DNA of 12,970 nucleotides, from positions 1 through 12,970 of the forward strand of contig JAKPBM010000102.1 of assembly GCA_029778935.1 (NCBI GenBank), written 5' to 3'. Under the pieces are notes generated by a model. The model was not told the origin of the DNA, made no database searches, and worked only from the letters and a program-made list of their open reading frames with translations. This document shows, one piece after another, positions 6,462 through 12,970 of this stretch. The stretch's first letter is position 1. Every line of letters starts with the position of its first letter. Origin of the DNA: Bacillota bacterium. GTDB lineage: Bacteria > Bacillota > Clostridia > Oscillospirales > QAMX01. A program made the translations under genes and the position numbers.

Positions 6462-6954
6462 GGGTTAAGCCGGGAAGTTTAGGGGAAGCCCTGCCTGAAA
6501 GTGCTGGAAACGGCGGCGTTTGCGTAGGTTGGGACGGCGCGGGAGGGGGAGAGCCGCGGTTTGCGGGCAGAGGTTCGGACGGCAGCGCCGCGTTTTGGGC
6601 GCGGGCTGCGGCGGGAAATTGCACAAGGCGGCAATGGAACGATTGCCGCAGGGCCGGGCCGGAGGAAACCAGAAAACCCGCTGCAAAATGTACGTGCGTT
6701 TCCTGTCGGGCGTCAAAGCGACTCGTCCTCCTGTTATAACCCGCCGTGCCTGCGGCATCCTCCCGCCGCGTTGCCTGCCGCTCCTTCCCCGCCGTCTGCA
6801 GCCGTCATGCTCTATGTTTTTCAGAACGCGCGGCTGCCCATAACATAATCCGCGCCCCGCCGGGGCGCCAAAACGGCGCTTGCCGGCAGGGCGGTGCCTT
6901 CGCATAGCTTATTCTTTCCCCCGCCGCAGGTTTCCATCCTGCTTAAGCCGGGAT
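6462..6954. other. GC-rich intergenic region without a credible gene
   Basis: About 490 bases between the SRP RNA promoter and the end of the glycohydrolase gene. Open frames on both strands translate to Arg/Pro/Gly/Cys-rich text without recognisable motifs, good start sites or family resemblance. The part near 6490-6620 is purine- and G-rich on the plus strand with loose repetition of GTTxGGACGGC. Two adjacent inverted repeats lie at 6852-6879. I see no tRNA, IS end or remnant that I can name. Confidence 0.5.
6852..6879. repeat. Overlapping GC-rich inverted repeats, possible terminator
   Basis: GCGCCCC (6852-6858) and GGGGCGC (6862-6868) form a 7-bp stem with a 3-nt loop. GCGCC (6865-6869) can alternatively pair with GGCGC (6875-6879). 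They lie downstream of the glycohydrolase stop but lack a T-run, so terminator function is uncertain; mutually exclusive folding is possible. Confidence 0.35.
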
Positions 6955-7980
6955 TTACTGCAAAGAGCGGTACAGCCGCTCCGCCATAGCAAGGATATAC
7001 CCGCCCAGCTCCACATTCTTCCGCCATTCCGCCGGGAACGCTTCCTCGCCGTACAGCGCGCCCAGAAGGTTTCCGCAGATGGCGCCGGTCGAATCGCTGT
7101 CTCCGGCGTGGTTCACCGAAAGGAGCAGGGCCTTTTGCACGTCTTTTTCTGCCAGCGCGCAGTAGACCGCCATGGCCAGCGCTTCCTCGCCGACCCAGCC
7201 TTCCCCCAGCTGCGTGACCGCCTCTTTGGGCGCAAGAGGCGATTTCGCCAGCTCCAAGGCAAGCGCCAGCGCCCGGCTGGTTTCCTCGTGCCCTTCCCAG
7301 CGGGGCAGCAGGCCTAGGGCCGCATTTACCGCTTCTTCCAGCCCCATCCCCTGCGTAATGCCGGCTATGACAGCCGCGAAGGCCCCCGCCGGAAGGTAGC
7401 CTGACGGGTGCCCGTGGGTAATCGCCGCCGCTTCCGCGCCAATTCGGAAGGCTTCGTCCAGGCTTCGGCGGAAAAACAGCCCGACGGGCGCGACGCGCAT
7501 GACGCCGCCGCAGCCTTTGCTGTCGTTTACAGGCTTATCGACGGTGCCCATGCGCCCCTCTTCCAGGCAGGACAGGCACGTAAGCCCCGGCGCGCGGCAG
7601 GCATATAACTCCCGCACGTCCAAAATCCAGGGGTTGTCGTCTTTTTCAAACGCCTGCCGTTTGCAGATGCCGCCGTCGACCGCTTTTTCCCCCGTCTGGG
7701 TGTACAGCCAGCGCAGGTACGCACGGTACAGGCACTCGGCGTAATTCTGACTTCCTTCGGCCTGGCCCCAGAGAAGCCCGCTGGCCGTAAACAGGGTCAT
7801 CTGCGTGTCGTCGGAGATAAGGGCTTTGCCTGTTTTGTCGTATGTAATCAGCTCTGTAAGCCCTTCCTCGCCGAACTCTAAGCGGATATCCTCCCAATCC
7901 ATAAACTCGATGGGGTAGCCCAGGGCGTCCCCTATGGCGCCGCCCAGCAAACAGCCGCGAAACCGTGCCAGCGTGGTCAT
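6955..7980 (-). CDS. ADP-ribosylglycohydrolase family protein (DraG/ARH fold)
   Basis: This 341-residue protein fits the ADP-ribosylglycohydrolase family, which removes ADP-ribose from proteins or cleaves related ADP-ribosyl compounds using two magnesium ions. Metal-binding motifs are intact: GAIGDALG (14-21), SDDTQMTLFTA (56-66) and the C-terminal HAGDSDSTGAICG (291-303) with Asp294 and Asp296. GCGGVMRVAPVGLFF and AAITHGHPSGYLPAGAFAA in the middle are also characteristic. No signal peptide is seen, so it should be cytoplasmic. The ATG at 7978-7980 follows AGGGAGG at eight bases, and a promoter lies upstream. No ADP-ribosyltransferase or dinitrogenase gene lies in the window, so the substrate is unknown and a DraG-like nitrogen role is unsupported. 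Confidence 0.92.
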   Translation of the reverse strand: MTTLARFRGCLLGGAIGDALGYPIEFMDWEDIRLEFGEEGLTELITYDKTGKALISDDTQMTLFTASGLLWGQAEGSQNYAECLYRAYLRWLYTQTGEKAVDGGICKRQAFEKDDNPWILDVRELYACRAPGLTCLSCLEEGRMGTVDKPVNDSKGCGGVMRVAPVGLFFRRSLDEAFRIGAEAAAITHGHPSGYLPAGAFAAVIAGITQGMGLEEAVNAALGLLPRWEGHEETSRALALALELAKSPLAPKEAVTQLGEGWVGEEALAMAVYCALAEKDVQKALLLSVNHAGDSDSTGAICGNLLGALYGEEAFPAEWRKNVELGGYILAMAERLYRSLQ

Positions 7981-8009
7981 GCCTCAAACCTCCCTGCTGT
8001 AATATAAAT

Positions 8010-8037
8010 ATTATACACCTATATACTTCCATGTAAA
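8010..8037 (-). promoter_or_regulatory. Promoter of the ADP-ribosylglycohydrolase gene
   Basis: On the minus strand a consensus -10 TATAAT (8010-8015) stands 16 bp from TTTACA (8032-8037). The leader to the ATG would be about 25 nt. Confidence 0.65.
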
Positions 8038-8107
8038 ATGCATAATCCCTCTTGGTTTGACGGCATTTTATGATAAAAATTCTTCCCGCCGCGTTTCCGC
8101 CGGCCAA

Positions 8108-8136
8108 TTGCACTTTTCCCGCAGTTTTGCTATACT
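8108..8136 (+). promoter_or_regulatory. Sigma-A promoter of the LUD-DUF4838-reductase-peroxiredoxin operon
   Basis: TTGCAC (8108-8113) and TATACT (8131-8136) are separated by exactly 17 bp, with TG one base before the -10 (extended form). The start near 8143 gives a short leader with AAGGGGG before the ATG at 8166. It is the only clear promoter before 11622. Confidence 0.8.
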
Positions 8137-8165
8137 GAAACAAAACTTACAAGGGGGAAATTCGC

Positions 8166-8771
8166 ATGGTTCTTCCCATAGAAACCGTCCTTGCCAATCT
8201 GCAAAAGCGCGGTTTTGTGGCCGAATATTACGAAACCAAGGAAGAAGCCTTACAAGGCATCCTCGCCCAGGTCCGCCCCGCGGAGGTGGTGGGCATCGGC
8301 GGCTCCATGACCATAAAAGAGCTGGGCCTGTACGACGAGCTCGTTAAACAGGGCAACACCGTCTACTGGCACTGGACGGACACGTCCGGCGAAGACGTGC
8401 GCCCGAAAGCGCTCCTTTCCGACGTGTATTTCTGCAGCGCCAACGCATTGATGGACTCGGGAGAGCCGGTGGTCATCGACGGCAACGGCAACCGGGCCGC
8501 TGCCATGTTTTACGGGCCGAAGCGCTGTTTTATCGTCTGCGGCGTCAACAAGCTGGTGCACGGGTACGACGAGGCCATCGCCCGCATCAAAAACATCGCC
8601 TGCCCGCAGAATGCCCGGCGTTTGAAGATGAAAACCCCCTGCGCCTTGACGGACAAATGCGCCGAATGCGGCGCCGGTACGCGCATGTGCCGCGTCACCG
8701 TCCGCTACTCCTATCCCATGACGAACCGGGAAACTCACGTGGTCATCATCAACGAAAAACTCGGATTTTAA
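8166..8771 (+). CDS. LUD-domain protein (LutC/YkgG-like, DUF162)
   Basis: A 201-residue soluble protein of the LUD family, named for lactate-utilisation proteins LutB/LutC. EVVGIGGSMTIKELGLYDEL (about 40-59) is the glycine-rich family motif, and the middle part (DVYFCSANALMDSGEPVVIDGNGNR) is also typical. The C-terminus has a cysteine set Cys159, Cys165, Cys168 and Cys175, as found in the stand-alone small members; these may bind a metal or an iron-sulfur cluster, but this is inference. There are no lutA/lutB partners, so calling it lactate-related would be unsafe. AAGGGGG lies eight bases before the ATG. It is the first gene of an operon; the next gene begins 34 bases after its stop. Confidence 0.88.
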   Translation: MVLPIETVLANLQKRGFVAEYYETKEEALQGILAQVRPAEVVGIGGSMTIKELGLYDELVKQGNTVYWHWTDTSGEDVRPKALLSDVYFCSANALMDSGEPVVIDGNGNRAAAMFYGPKRCFIVCGVNKLVHGYDEAIARIKNIACPQNARRLKMKTPCALTDKCAECGAGTRMCRVTVRYSYPMTNRETHVVIINEKLGF

Positions 8772-8805
8772 TGTCCGGTAACATCCGGCAAAGAGAGGGA
8801 TACAT

Positions 8806-10563
8806 ATGGAACTTGTCAAAAACGGCGCCTCCCCGTATCAGATTATCCTTCCCGTGTACGCCGCCCCCGCCGAGCGGTACGCCGCCAACGAGCTTTCCCA
8901 TTTTTTAGCCCGCATGACCGGGGCGGACATTCCCGTCTACTCCGACCAGATGCCCAAAGTCGGGCCGGAAATCTTAATCGGCCGCAGCCGCCGGCTGGAA
9001 GCCCTTGGCATGGAGATTCCACCGCTTGGTGAAGAGGCGTACATAATCGCCGCCCGGGAGGGAAACCTTGTTATCGTCGGAGGCAGCCCCCGAGGCACCC
9101 TCTACGGCGTGTACGGCTTTTTGCAGGACGTGCTGGGCTTCCGCTTCTTCGCCCCGGGCTGCACGAAAGTGCCCAAATCGGCGGACATCGTGCTGGACCC
9201 CGCCCTCTACGTTTTCGACGAGCCGGATTTCCGCTACCGCGAAGCCAACTACTACCATATCTTAGACGGCGCCACCGCCGCCCGCATGCGCCAAAACGGC
9301 GGCATCAGCCGCCTTTGCGAAGAACACGGCGGGCACCATGCCTACGTGCCCGGCTACTACGTGCACACTTTCGCCATCATGCTGCCGCCGTCGGAGTATT
9401 ACGACGAGCACCCCGAGTATTACGCTTTGGTCAACGGCAAGCGCGTCAACTCCCCCCAAGGCAAGGTCTGCATGACCAACCCGGACGTGCTTCGAATCTG
9501 CACGGAAAAGGTGCTCGCCGCGCTCCGTGCCCATCCGGAGGCAACGCTGATTTCCGTTTCCCAGAACGACGGCATGGACCCCTGCCAATGCGAGGAATGC
9601 CAAAAGGTCGTCGAGTACGAGGGCAGCGAATCCGGGCCAATTCTGCGCTTTGTCAACGCCATCGCCGACGAAGTGGCTAAAGAGTTCCCCCATGTGACGG
9701 TGGACACGCTGGCGTACGTGTACTCGTCCAAGCCGCCCAAGCACGAAATCCCCCGGCCCAACGTGCAGATCCGCCTGTGTTCCTTTGAGTGCTGCTTCTC
9801 CCATCCCATGGGCGAGTGCGACCTTATGCCCAACAACAGGCGCTTTCTTAAAGAGCGCAGCACCTTCGCCGAGGAAATCGTCGCCTGGGGCAGGCTGACA
9901 AAGCGCCTGGCCGTCTGGGACTACGTGGTGGACTTTGAGTTCTACAATCAGATGCACCCCAACTTCCACGTTCTCGGCCCCAACGTGCGCTTTTTGAAGG
10001 AAAACGGCGTGGAAAGCATCTTCTGCGAAAGCCAGGGCCAGGGCGCTTCGGGCGAGTTTGCCGAGCTTCGGGCGTATCTGCTGACAAGGCTCTTCTGGGA
10101 CGTAAACTTCGACGTGGACGCCGGCATCAAGGAGTTCTGCGACGAATGGTTCGGCCCCGCTTCGCCCTATCTGCAGGAATACATCGCCCTGATTACCGAC
10201 GCGCTGTTAAAGAGCGGGTGGCACATGAACCTGTTCGACAACCCCAACGCCCCGTACATTACCCCTGCCCTGCTGGCTAAATGCGACGAGCTGTTCGACG
10301 CAGCGGAAGCCTCCGTGGCGGACGATTCGGTGCGGCTGTTTCGTGTGCGGAAAGAGCGGCTGGCCGTGCGCCTTTCCAAGTTCTTTATCCCCGGCCTGAT
10401 TCCCCAAAACAGGGCAGAAGAAGCGGAGAAATGGCTGGCCGACGCGAAAGCGCTGGGGGTCACGTGCTTCAGCGCCAAATGGGGCCGCGAAAACGTCAGG
10501 CGGCTTTGCGTCCGCGGCATGTGGCCGCCCCATCCCGACGATATGGAAGTTATCCGCGATTAA
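8806..10563 (+). CDS. DUF4838 protein with alpha-glucuronidase-like N-terminal domain
   Basis: The 585-residue protein starts with an alpha/beta domain (about 1-125; AAPAERYAANELSHFLARMTG, then GGSPRGTLYGVYGFLQDVLGFRFF) like the non-catalytic N-terminal domain of GH67 alpha-glucuronidases and other glycosidases. A barrel-like DUF4838 region follows (about 145-420), with SVSQNDGMDPCQCEECQ around residues 252-266 (Cys260, Cys262, Cys265) and YHPM-type aromatic stretches. The remaining C-terminus is helical. This suggests a glycan-acting enzyme, yet no substrate can be named. Many relatives I know of are secreted; here there is no signal peptide, so the protein should work in the cytoplasm. The ATG follows AGAGAGGG, and the next gene's ribosome binding site begins seven bases after the stop. 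Confidence 0.85.
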   Translation: MELVKNGASPYQIILPVYAAPAERYAANELSHFLARMTGADIPVYSDQMPKVGPEILIGRSRRLEALGMEIPPLGEEAYIIAAREGNLVIVGGSPRGTLYGVYGFLQDVLGFRFFAPGCTKVPKSADIVLDPALYVFDEPDFRYREANYYHILDGATAARMRQNGGISRLCEEHGGHHAYVPGYYVHTFAIMLPPSEYYDEHPEYYALVNGKRVNSPQGKVCMTNPDVLRICTEKVLAALRAHPEATLISVSQNDGMDPCQCEECQKVVEYEGSESGPILRFVNAIADEVAKEFPHVTVDTLAYVYSSKPPKHEIPRPNVQIRLCSFECCFSHPMGECDLMPNNRRFLKERSTFAEEIVAWGRLTKRLAVWDYVVDFEFYNQMHPNFHVLGPNVRFLKENGVESIFCESQGQGASGEFAELRAYLLTRLFWDVNFDVDAGIKEFCDEWFGPASPYLQEYIALITDALLKSGWHMNLFDNPNAPYITPALLAKCDELFDAAEASVADDSVRLFRVRKERLAVRLSKFFIPGLIPQNRAEEAEKWLADAKALGVTCFSAKWGRENVRRLCVRGMWPPHPDDMEVIRD

Positions 10564-10583
10564 TATGCCAAGGAGGGTTCTCC

Positions 10584-11177
10584 ATAAAAACCCTGATATT
10601 AAACGGTTCACCCCGGAAAAACGGCGACTGCGCGGCGCTGCTTTCGGAGTTTCAAAAGCATCTGGAAGGCGACGTGCGCGTGTTCTCTTCCTATTACGAC
10701 GGCATCTCCCCCTGCATCGACTGCCGCTACTGCAAAACCCACGCGGGTTGCGCCGTTAACGACCCCATGCAGGAAGTGTACGACTGCCTGGCCACGTACG
10801 ACAACGTGGTGCTGGCTTCGCCGGTGCACTATTCAGAGCTATCCGGCTCGCTGCTCGGCATGCTCAGCCGGCTGCAGACGTACTTTTGCCAGCGGCATTT
10901 CCGAAAAGAAACACCGAATCTGCCCAGGAAAAACGGCGTGTTGATCTTAGCGGGCGCGCAGAAAGGCACCGAAGAGCGCGCCCGCTCCACCGCCAACATC
11001 CTCTTTCGGGAAATGAACGTCACACCTGTGGCCTTTGTGTTCTCCGGCAACACGGATTTCGTCCCCGCCGCGGCGGACAAAGAAGCCTTGCTTTCGGCCA
11101 GAAACGCCGCGCTGCTGTTAAACGACTTGCACCGCCAAAAAGAAAGGAAGGATTTTGATGCTCCAGCCGGGCGATAA
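10584..11177 (+). CDS. NADPH-dependent FMN reductase / flavodoxin-fold oxidoreductase, apparent AUA start
   Basis: This protein of about 197 residues has the flavodoxin fold: KTLILNGSPRKNGD at the N-terminus is the FMN phosphate-binding loop, and VVLASPVHYSELSG (about 74-87) is the second flavin-contacting loop. CIDCRYCKTHAGCAVNDPMQ (44-63) is the cysteine-bearing segment of the iron-sulfur flavoprotein and NAD(P)H reductase group. It likely reduces flavin or a quinone-like substrate. The start is odd: the expected Met codon before KTLILNGS is ATA (10584-10586), six bases after a perfect AGGAGGG (10571-10577), and no ATG, GTG or TTG is available in frame between that site and the motif. Its end overlaps the peroxiredoxin gene by 20 bases, implying coupled translation. 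Confidence 0.85.
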   Translation: MKTLILNGSPRKNGDCAALLSEFQKHLEGDVRVFSSYYDGISPCIDCRYCKTHAGCAVNDPMQEVYDCLATYDNVVLASPVHYSELSGSLLGMLSRLQTYFCQRHFRKETPNLPRKNGVLILAGAQKGTEERARSTANILFREMNVTPVAFVFSGNTDFVPAAADKEALLSARNAALLLNDLHRQKERKDFDAPAGR

Positions 11178-11622
11178 AGCGCCTTTGTTCACCCTCTGTG
11201 ACCAGAAGGGAAACGACGTCTCCCTTTCAGACTTCTACGGCCAAAAAGTCGTGTTGTATTTCTACCCCAAGGACAGCACCCCCGGCTGCACCCGCCAGGC
11301 CTGCGCCTTCCGGGACGTGTACGACGACTTTGGCCGGCTGGGCGCGGTCGTCATCGGCATCAGCAAGGACAGCTCTTCCTCCCACCGCCGGTTTGCGGAA
11401 AAGCATTCGCTTCCCTTCCTGCTGCTTTCCGACCCCGACAGGACGACCCTTGCGGCCTACGGCGTGCTGCAGAACAAGACCATGTACGGCAAGCCCGTGC
11501 AGAAAACGTCCCGCACGACGTACGTCATCAATGAGGAAGGATACGTCGAGGCGGTGTTTCCCGACGTAAGCCCCGACGAAAACGCCTACGAGGTTCTATC
11601 CTACCTTTCCGGCCGGAAATAG
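11158..11622 (+). CDS. bcp: Bcp/PrxQ-type peroxiredoxin
   Basis: A 154-residue thiol peroxidase reducing hydrogen and organic peroxides with electrons from thioredoxin. The active site YFYPKDSTPGCTRQACAFRD carries the peroxidatic Cys44 and the Cys49 five residues later, the resolving cysteine of the atypical two-Cys Bcp subgroup. GISKDSSSSHRRFAEKHSLPFLLLSDPD (about 76-103) and the conserved Arg in TSRTTYVI complete the fold; length matches the family. The ATG at 11158 has GGAAGG six bases upstream. It is the last gene of the operon and overlaps the flavoprotein gene, which suggests a redox link between the two. Confidence 0.94.
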   Translation: MLQPGDKAPLFTLCDQKGNDVSLSDFYGQKVVLYFYPKDSTPGCTRQACAFRDVYDDFGRLGAVVIGISKDSSSSHRRFAEKHSLPFLLLSDPDRTTLAAYGVLQNKTMYGKPVQKTSRTTYVINEEGYVEAVFPDVSPDENAYEVLSYLSGRK

Positions 11623-11630
11623 CCCTTTCC

Positions 11631-11661
11631 TTCGGCCGTTTGAGAGCCGAAACGTAATTTT
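11631..11661 (+). terminator. Possible terminator after the peroxiredoxin gene
   Basis: TTCGGC (11631-11636) pairs with GCCGAA (11646-11651) around a 9-nt loop, followed by ACGTAATTTT. The T-run is short and offset, so termination would be modest. Confidence 0.45.
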
Positions 11662-11685
11662 CCTATAGGATTTTTGCCGTTTTTG

Positions 11686-11694
11686 TGCTATACT
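11686..11694 (+). promoter_or_regulatory. Extended -10 promoter of the E2-like gene
   Basis: TGC directly precedes TATACT (11689-11694), the extended -10 form; no good -35 lies 16-18 bp upstream. A start near 11701 leaves a leader of about 110 nt. Confidence 0.5.
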
Positions 11695-11705
11695 TTTACC
11701 TGGGA

Positions 11706-11787
11706 AAGTGCCGTGTCTGGTCTGATGCATACCTCTTTTTCAAATGAGGTGCCACTTCAGGCAAGTCAGACAGGCATAGGGACACTT
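11706..11787 (+). promoter_or_regulatory. Structured leader RNA of unknown class
   Basis: The leader before the E2-like gene can fold as a closed multi-arm structure. AAGTG (11706-11710) pairs with CACTT (11783-11787). GTCTGA (11720-11725) pairs with TCAGAC (11766-11771). Within this lie ACCTC/GAGGT (11731-11735 and 11746-11750, extended by GC/GC after a 2-nt bulge) and ACTT/AAGT (11754-11757 and 11763-11766). An alternative pairing, GTGTC (11713-11717) with GACAC (11781-11785), competes with the outer stem. No intrinsic terminator follows, so control of translation would be more likely than attenuation. I cannot match it to a riboswitch family, and chance pairing is not excluded. Confidence 0.4.
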
Positions 11788-11811
11788 ATCAAAAATAGAA
11801 AGGGTAATACG

Positions 11812-12690
11812 ATGGAAAAGAAAAGAAAACGGCGCTGGGGCGACCGCAGCGACGGCCGGCTGCTTCGCAGTTTGGACCCCATTGCGAAGGTGGCACCCTT
11901 TATCATGAAACACCGTACCGGGTGCATGAACTTTATCCACGAAACCATCGAGCTGGAAAAGGTCGAGAAATTTATCCGCAAAAAGCGGAACGACGGGCTG
12001 AAAGGCTTCGGCCTGATGCACGTCATCATCGCCACGTACGTGCGGGCGGTGGCGGAGCGCCCGGCTTTGAACCGCTTTGTGTCGGGCCAGCGGATCTACG
12101 CCCGCAACAACATCGAAGTGCTGCTTACGATTAAGAAGGAGATGACGCTGGAATCTCCCGAAACCATCGTAAAAGCCGTTTTCTCCCCCTGGGACACGGC
12201 CACGGACGTCTACAATAAGTTCAACGAGCTGGTGGAAGCCTACCGCAACGACACCTCCAGCGATTTCGACAAAACGGCCAAACTCTTCAGCTACATCCCC
12301 CGCCTGGTGATGAAGTTCGGCATCTGGTTTATCAACCTCTTAGACTACTTCGGCCTTTTGCCCAAGCGGCTGTTAAATCTCTCCCCGTTCCACGGCTCAT
12401 TCTTCATCACGTCCATGGGCTCTCTGGGCATCCCGCCCATCTTCCACCACCTGTACGACTTCAGCAACGTGCCGCTGTTTTGCTCTTTTGGCGCAAAGCA
12501 AAAACGCAACGTCCTGCGGGAGGACGGCACGGTGAAACAGGAAAAATACGTGGACATCACCTTCGTGATGGACGAGCGCATCTGCGACGGGTATTACTTT
12601 GCCTCCGCGTTAAAGCTCATGAAGCACATCATGCGCGACCCGTTCGTGCTGGACCGCCCGCCGGAACGGGTATTGGAAGACGTAGACTGA
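11812..12690 (+). CDS. Free-standing 2-oxoacid dehydrogenase E2-like acyltransferase-fold protein, active-site His missing
   Basis: This 292-residue protein resembles the catalytic domain of dihydrolipoyl acyltransferases and chloramphenicol acetyltransferase. HGSFFITSMGSLGIPPIFHHLYDF and the C-terminal KYVDITFVMDERICDGYYFASAL align with the E2 core strands and active-site region. There is no lipoyl domain and no peripheral-subunit-binding domain; instead a basic N-terminus (KKRKRRWGDRSDGR) leads into the fold. The active-site motif is normally DHRxxDG; here it reads DERICDG (254-260), with Glu255 in place of the catalytic His. No E1 or E3 genes lie nearby. The ATG at 11812 has GAAAGGG seven bases upstream; the frame is open farther back but without a ribosome binding site. 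It may be a non-catalytic or altered acyltransferase. Confidence 0.8.
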   Translation: MEKKRKRRWGDRSDGRLLRSLDPIAKVAPFIMKHRTGCMNFIHETIELEKVEKFIRKKRNDGLKGFGLMHVIIATYVRAVAERPALNRFVSGQRIYARNNIEVLLTIKKEMTLESPETIVKAVFSPWDTATDVYNKFNELVEAYRNDTSSDFDKTAKLFSYIPRLVMKFGIWFINLLDYFGLLPKRLLNLSPFHGSFFITSMGSLGIPPIFHHLYDFSNVPLFCSFGAKQKRNVLREDGTVKQEKYVDITFVMDERICDGYYFASALKLMKHIMRDPFVLDRPPERVLEDVD

Positions 12691-12712
12691 TTTAAATTGC
12701 TTTAACCCGCAA

Positions 12713-12750
12713 AAAATCCGCAGAAAACTTGATTTTCTGCGGATTTTGCG
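12713..12750 (+). terminator. Strong terminator of the E2-like gene
   Basis: AAAATCCGCAGAAAA (12713-12727) and TTTTCTGCGGATTTT (12733-12747) form a perfect 15-bp stem with the 5-nt loop CTTGA; CGC/GCG at the base extends it. The T-rich 3' arm completes a Rho-independent terminator, and the symmetry means it could work in both directions. Confidence 0.9.
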
Positions 12751-12777
12751 TCATATTCATATGCGGGAGGGTTTTGC

Positions 12778-12970
12778 ATGAGCGAAGGAACCAACTGGAA
12801 CCAAAGCGTCGCCGCTGTTGTTTTGCGAAACGGCAAAGTTCTGCTGGCCCGGCACACGTACGGCAGCGGAAGCGGCAAGCTCATCATCCCCGGCGGCTAC
12901 GTCCACGCAGGCGAGCCGCCCGCGGACGCCGTAAAGCGCGAAGTCCGGGAGGAAACAAGCGTTCACGTGG
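12778..12970 (+). CDS. Nudix hydrolase, partial (runs off the right edge)
   Basis: Sixty-four residues are visible. The Nudix box is complete: Gly40, Glu46, Arg54-Glu55, Glu58-Glu59, within GGYVHAGEPPADAVKREVREETS, so a metal-dependent pyrophosphatase cleaving nucleoside diphosphates linked to another moiety is expected. The N-terminal VAAVVLRNGKVLLAR and the PGGYVHAGE loop differ from the MutT-like protein at 2248, pointing to another subfamily whose substrate I cannot name. The ATG at 12778 follows GGGAGGG by six bases. It begins just after the terminator of the E2-like gene; no convincing promoter of its own is visible. Confidence 0.88.
   Translation, partial: MSEGTNWNQSVAAVVLRNGKVLLARHTYGSGSGKLIIPGGYVHAGEPPADAVKREVREETSVHV

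Noticed and set aside
6465..6905. Long open frames in the GC-rich gap (146 residues minus; about 107 and 95 residues plus)
   Set aside because: Their translations are Arg/Pro/Gly-rich with no recognisable motif, and several overlap one another. High GC alone lowers stop frequency enough to explain them.
9262..9969. 235-residue open frame antisense to the DUF4838 gene
   Set aside because: It is a shadow of a strongly coding plus-strand gene in GC-rich DNA, without a ribosome binding site or family resemblance.
11674..11811. Upstream extension of the E2-like reading frame, including an in-frame ATG in the leader
   Set aside because: It would overlap the promoter and the structured leader, and no ribosome binding site precedes it; the ATG at 11812 has one.

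Overview
The window reads like a chromosomal segment of a GC-rich Firmicute, most likely a Clostridia-class anaerobe. The strongest evidence is the order SRP RNA gene - dnaX - ybaB/ebfC - recR on the minus strand, a classic Firmicutes arrangement. AGGAGG-like ribosome binding sites and sigma-A-type promoters agree with this. No taxon can be named from sequence alone.

Layout from left to right. (1) 1-811, minus: an AadA-like nucleotidyltransferase gene broken by several small indels, partly compensated, running off the left edge. (2) 875-2056, minus: an SLC13/ArsB-type anion permease, divergent from a MutT Nudix hydrolase (2248-2658, plus); each has a recognisable promoter. (3) About 2690-3560, minus: a markedly AT-rich island holding a two-frame gene whose C-terminal part carries a HEPN-like R-x4-H motif. 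It looks recently acquired and frameshifted. (4) 3580-6461, minus: the recR/ybaB/dnaX/SRP RNA unit, with a clear promoter at one end and a strong hairpin terminator at the other. (5) 6462-6954: about 490 bp of very GC-rich sequence without a credible gene. (6) 6955-7980, minus: an ADP-ribosylglycohydrolase, divergent from (7) 8166-11622, plus: a four-gene operon of a LUD-domain protein, a DUF4838/alpha-glucuronidase-like protein without signal peptide, a flavodoxin-fold NADPH-dependent reductase with an apparent AUA start, and a Bcp-type peroxiredoxin. (8) 11689-12747, plus: an extended -10 promoter, a ~110-nt leader that can fold as a three-way junction, a free-standing E2-type acyltransferase-fold protein lacking the catalytic His, and a 15-bp terminator. 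(9) 12778 to the right edge, plus: the start of a second Nudix hydrolase.

The core genes serve replication (clamp loader), recombination (RecR with YbaB) and protein targeting (SRP RNA). The four-gene operon combines a possible glycan-acting enzyme with redox and peroxide functions, but nothing shows a shared pathway. The least explained items are the structured leader, the active-site substitution in the E2-like protein, the altered SRP RNA tetraloop, the HEPN-like island and the AUA start. I saw no CRISPR array, insertion sequence, tRNA or rRNA gene.
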